From Alphaproteobacteria bacterium (GTDB taxonomy: Bacteria; Pseudomonadota; Alphaproteobacteria; Reyranellales; Reyranellaceae), in assembly GCA_019635875.1 (NCBI GenBank), contig JAHBYP010000002.1:496001-560000 (forward strand): a DNA stretch of 64,000 bases, in the 5' to 3' direction. Below the pieces are notes generated by a model. It was not told the origin of the DNA, ran no database searches, and saw only the letters and a program-made list of their open reading frames with translations. The position numbers were made by a program, and so were the translations under genes. Positions 60,811 through 64,000 of this stretch are shown here, piece after piece; positions within the stretch are counted from its first letter, which is position 1, and the number at the start of each line of letters is the position of its first letter.

Positions 60811-61770
60811 CTAGTACCCATCGAACAGCGCGGTCGAGAGGTAGCGTTCGGCAAAGGAGGGCACGATCACGACGATGCGCTTGCCCTCGTTCTCCTTCTT
60901 GGCGCCGAGCTCGAGCGAGGCGGCGATGGCGGCACCGGAGGAAATGCCGACCGGCAGGCCCTCGACGGCGGCGACCTCGCGCGCGGTGGCGAAGGCGTTG
61001 GCGTTGGCGATGCGGATCACGCCGTCGATCACGCCCTTGTTGAGGATGTCGGGGATGAAGCCGGCGCCGATGCCCTGGATGGGGTGCGGACCGGGCGGAC
61101 CGCCGGAGATCACCGCGCTGTCCTCGGGCTCCACCGCATAGACCTTGAGGTTGGGCAGGCGCGGCTTGAGCACCTCGCCGACGCCGGTGATCGTGCCGCC
61201 GGTGCCGACCCCTGACACGAAGATGTCGAGCTTGCCGCCGGTGTCCCGCCAGATCTCCTCCGCCGTGGTGCGGCGATGGATCTCCGGATTCGACGGGTTC
61301 TGGAACTGCTGCGGCATGAAGCTGCCCGGGATCGTCTTCAGCAGCTCCTCGGCGCGCGCGATGGCGCCCTTCATGCCCTTCTCGCGTGGCGTGAGGTCGA
61401 GCTCGGCGCCCAGGAACTTCAGCATCTTGCGCCGCTCGACCGACATCGATTCCGGCATGGTCAGGATCAAGCGGTAGCCCCGGGCCGCGGCGACGAAGGC
61501 CAGGCCGATGCCGGTGTTGCCGGAGGTCGGCTCGACCAGGGTCGACTTGCCCGGGGTGATGCGGCCGGCCTTCTCGGCGGCGTCGATCATCGACAGCCCG
61601 ATACGGTCCTTCACCGATCCCAGCGGATTGAAGAACTCCAGCTTGCCGATCACGTCGGCCTTGACCCCGCGCTTGGCCGCCAGCTTCGACAGGCGCACCA
61701 GGGGCGTCGCGCCGATGGTGTCGACGATGCTGTCGTAGATCCTGCCGCGGAACTCCGGCGTGCCAGCCAT
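60811..61770 (-). CDS. cysK: Cysteine synthase (O-acetylserine sulfhydrylase)
   Basis: 319 residues. PLP lysine K54 in [13 protein letters not shown]; phosphate loop [13 protein letters not shown]; substrate loops [14 protein letters not shown] and [14 protein letters not shown]. It makes L-cysteine from O-acetylserine and sulfide. A ggagag site precedes the ATG. Located downstream of pnp with a terminator between them, upstream of NIPSNAP and MoeB-like genes. Confidence 0.96.
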   Translation of the reverse strand: MAGTPEFRGRIYDSIVDTIGATPLVRLSKLAAKRGVKADVIGKLEFFNPLGSVKDRIGLSMIDAAEKAGRITPGKSTLVEPTSGNTGIGLAFVAAARGYRLILTMPESMSVERRKMLKFLGAELDLTPREKGMKGAIARAEELLKTIPGSFMPQQFQNPSNPEIHRRTTAEEIWRDTGGKLDIFVSGVGTGGTITGVGEVLKPRLPNLKVYAVEPEDSAVISGGPPGPHPIQGIGAGFIPDILNKGVIDGVIRIANANAFATAREVAAVEGLPVGISSGAAIAASLELGAKKENEGKRIVVIVPSFAERYLSTALFDGY

Positions 61771-61810
61771 CGCGCTCTCCCCTCCAGTCTCTTGGCGCCG
61801 ACCCTAGCAC

Positions 61811-61840
61811 AAACGAAAACGGCGGCCCGCAGGCCGCCGT
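61811..61840 (-). terminator. Rho-independent terminator of pnp
   Basis: On the minus strand acggcggcc and ggccgccgt (61819-61840) pair around a 4-nt loop, then tttcgttt follows. It closes pnp and isolates it from cysK. Confidence 0.9.
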
Positions 61841-61865
61841 CCGATTTTCCGAGGTGTCGCAAGAA

Positions 61866-64000
<2,135 letters not shown>

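Overview
The window is high-GC chromosomal DNA of an alphaproteobacterium. This is inferred from an Irr-type Fur regulator next to fabA-fabB-fabI, a RegB/RegA redox two-component pair, an MmcB-type protein, a DUF3501/rubrerythrin/Fe-S oxidoreductase cluster, and an Irr-type iron control element. The order cannot be fixed from sequence alone; Hyphomicrobiales or a Reyranella-like lineage would fit. I see no rRNA or tRNA gene, no CRISPR array, no transposase and no prophage. About 66 protein genes fill the window and most gaps are under 200 bp. Gene pnp runs off the right edge.

Layout. 1-6.1 kb: a catabolic group (Rieske oxygenase, glutamine-synthetase-like ligase, RidA, SDR, enoyl-CoA hydratase) facing a TauD-like dioxygenase. 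6.1-10.7 kb: TerC, an exported protein, a TPP enzyme, a GST and an exported protein, the last just downstream of polA (10.7-13.6). 13.8-18.6: cytochrome c' and cytochrome b561, two Sel1-repeat proteins, an XRE/S24-like repressor, a tiny Tat-signal protein and MmcB. 18.6-25.3: envelope polysaccharide genes (hldE, gmhA, O-antigen ligase) around an HPr-kinase-like / PqqD-like / nucleotidyltransferase trio. 25.3-30: an enolase-superfamily enzyme, an orphan antitoxin-like protein, a PcaB/PurB-like lyase and a caspase-like protein. 29.9-38.2: the Irr, rubrerythrin, Fe-S oxidoreductase and DUF3501 group, then fabA-fabB-fabI and regB-regA.

38.4-50.3 kb is the most distinctive part. One minus-strand set holds two paralogous exported proteins of unknown family around a Wza-like lipoprotein and an outer-membrane beta-barrel. 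A divergent plus-strand set holds a type I secretion ABC transporter, an HlyD adaptor, a Wzc-type tyrosine kinase and a small membrane TPR-like protein. It looks like a surface polysaccharide or adhesin export locus without glycosyltransferases, TolC or an obvious cargo gene.

50.3-64 kb: an SH3 protein, a D-2-hydroxyacid dehydrogenase, YihY/BrkB, a PlsB-like acyltransferase, a thiolase-like/OB-fold pair with an amidohydrolase, a DUF899 protein, MsrA, a sulfur-related set (DsrE-like, MoeB/ThiF-like, NIPSNAP, CysK) and pnp with a clear terminator.

Three families of short palindromic repeats sit in intergenic gaps throughout. Strong hairpins close several transcription units, and a perfect Irr box (TTTAGAA-N3-TTCTAAA) lies upstream of the rubrerythrin gene.
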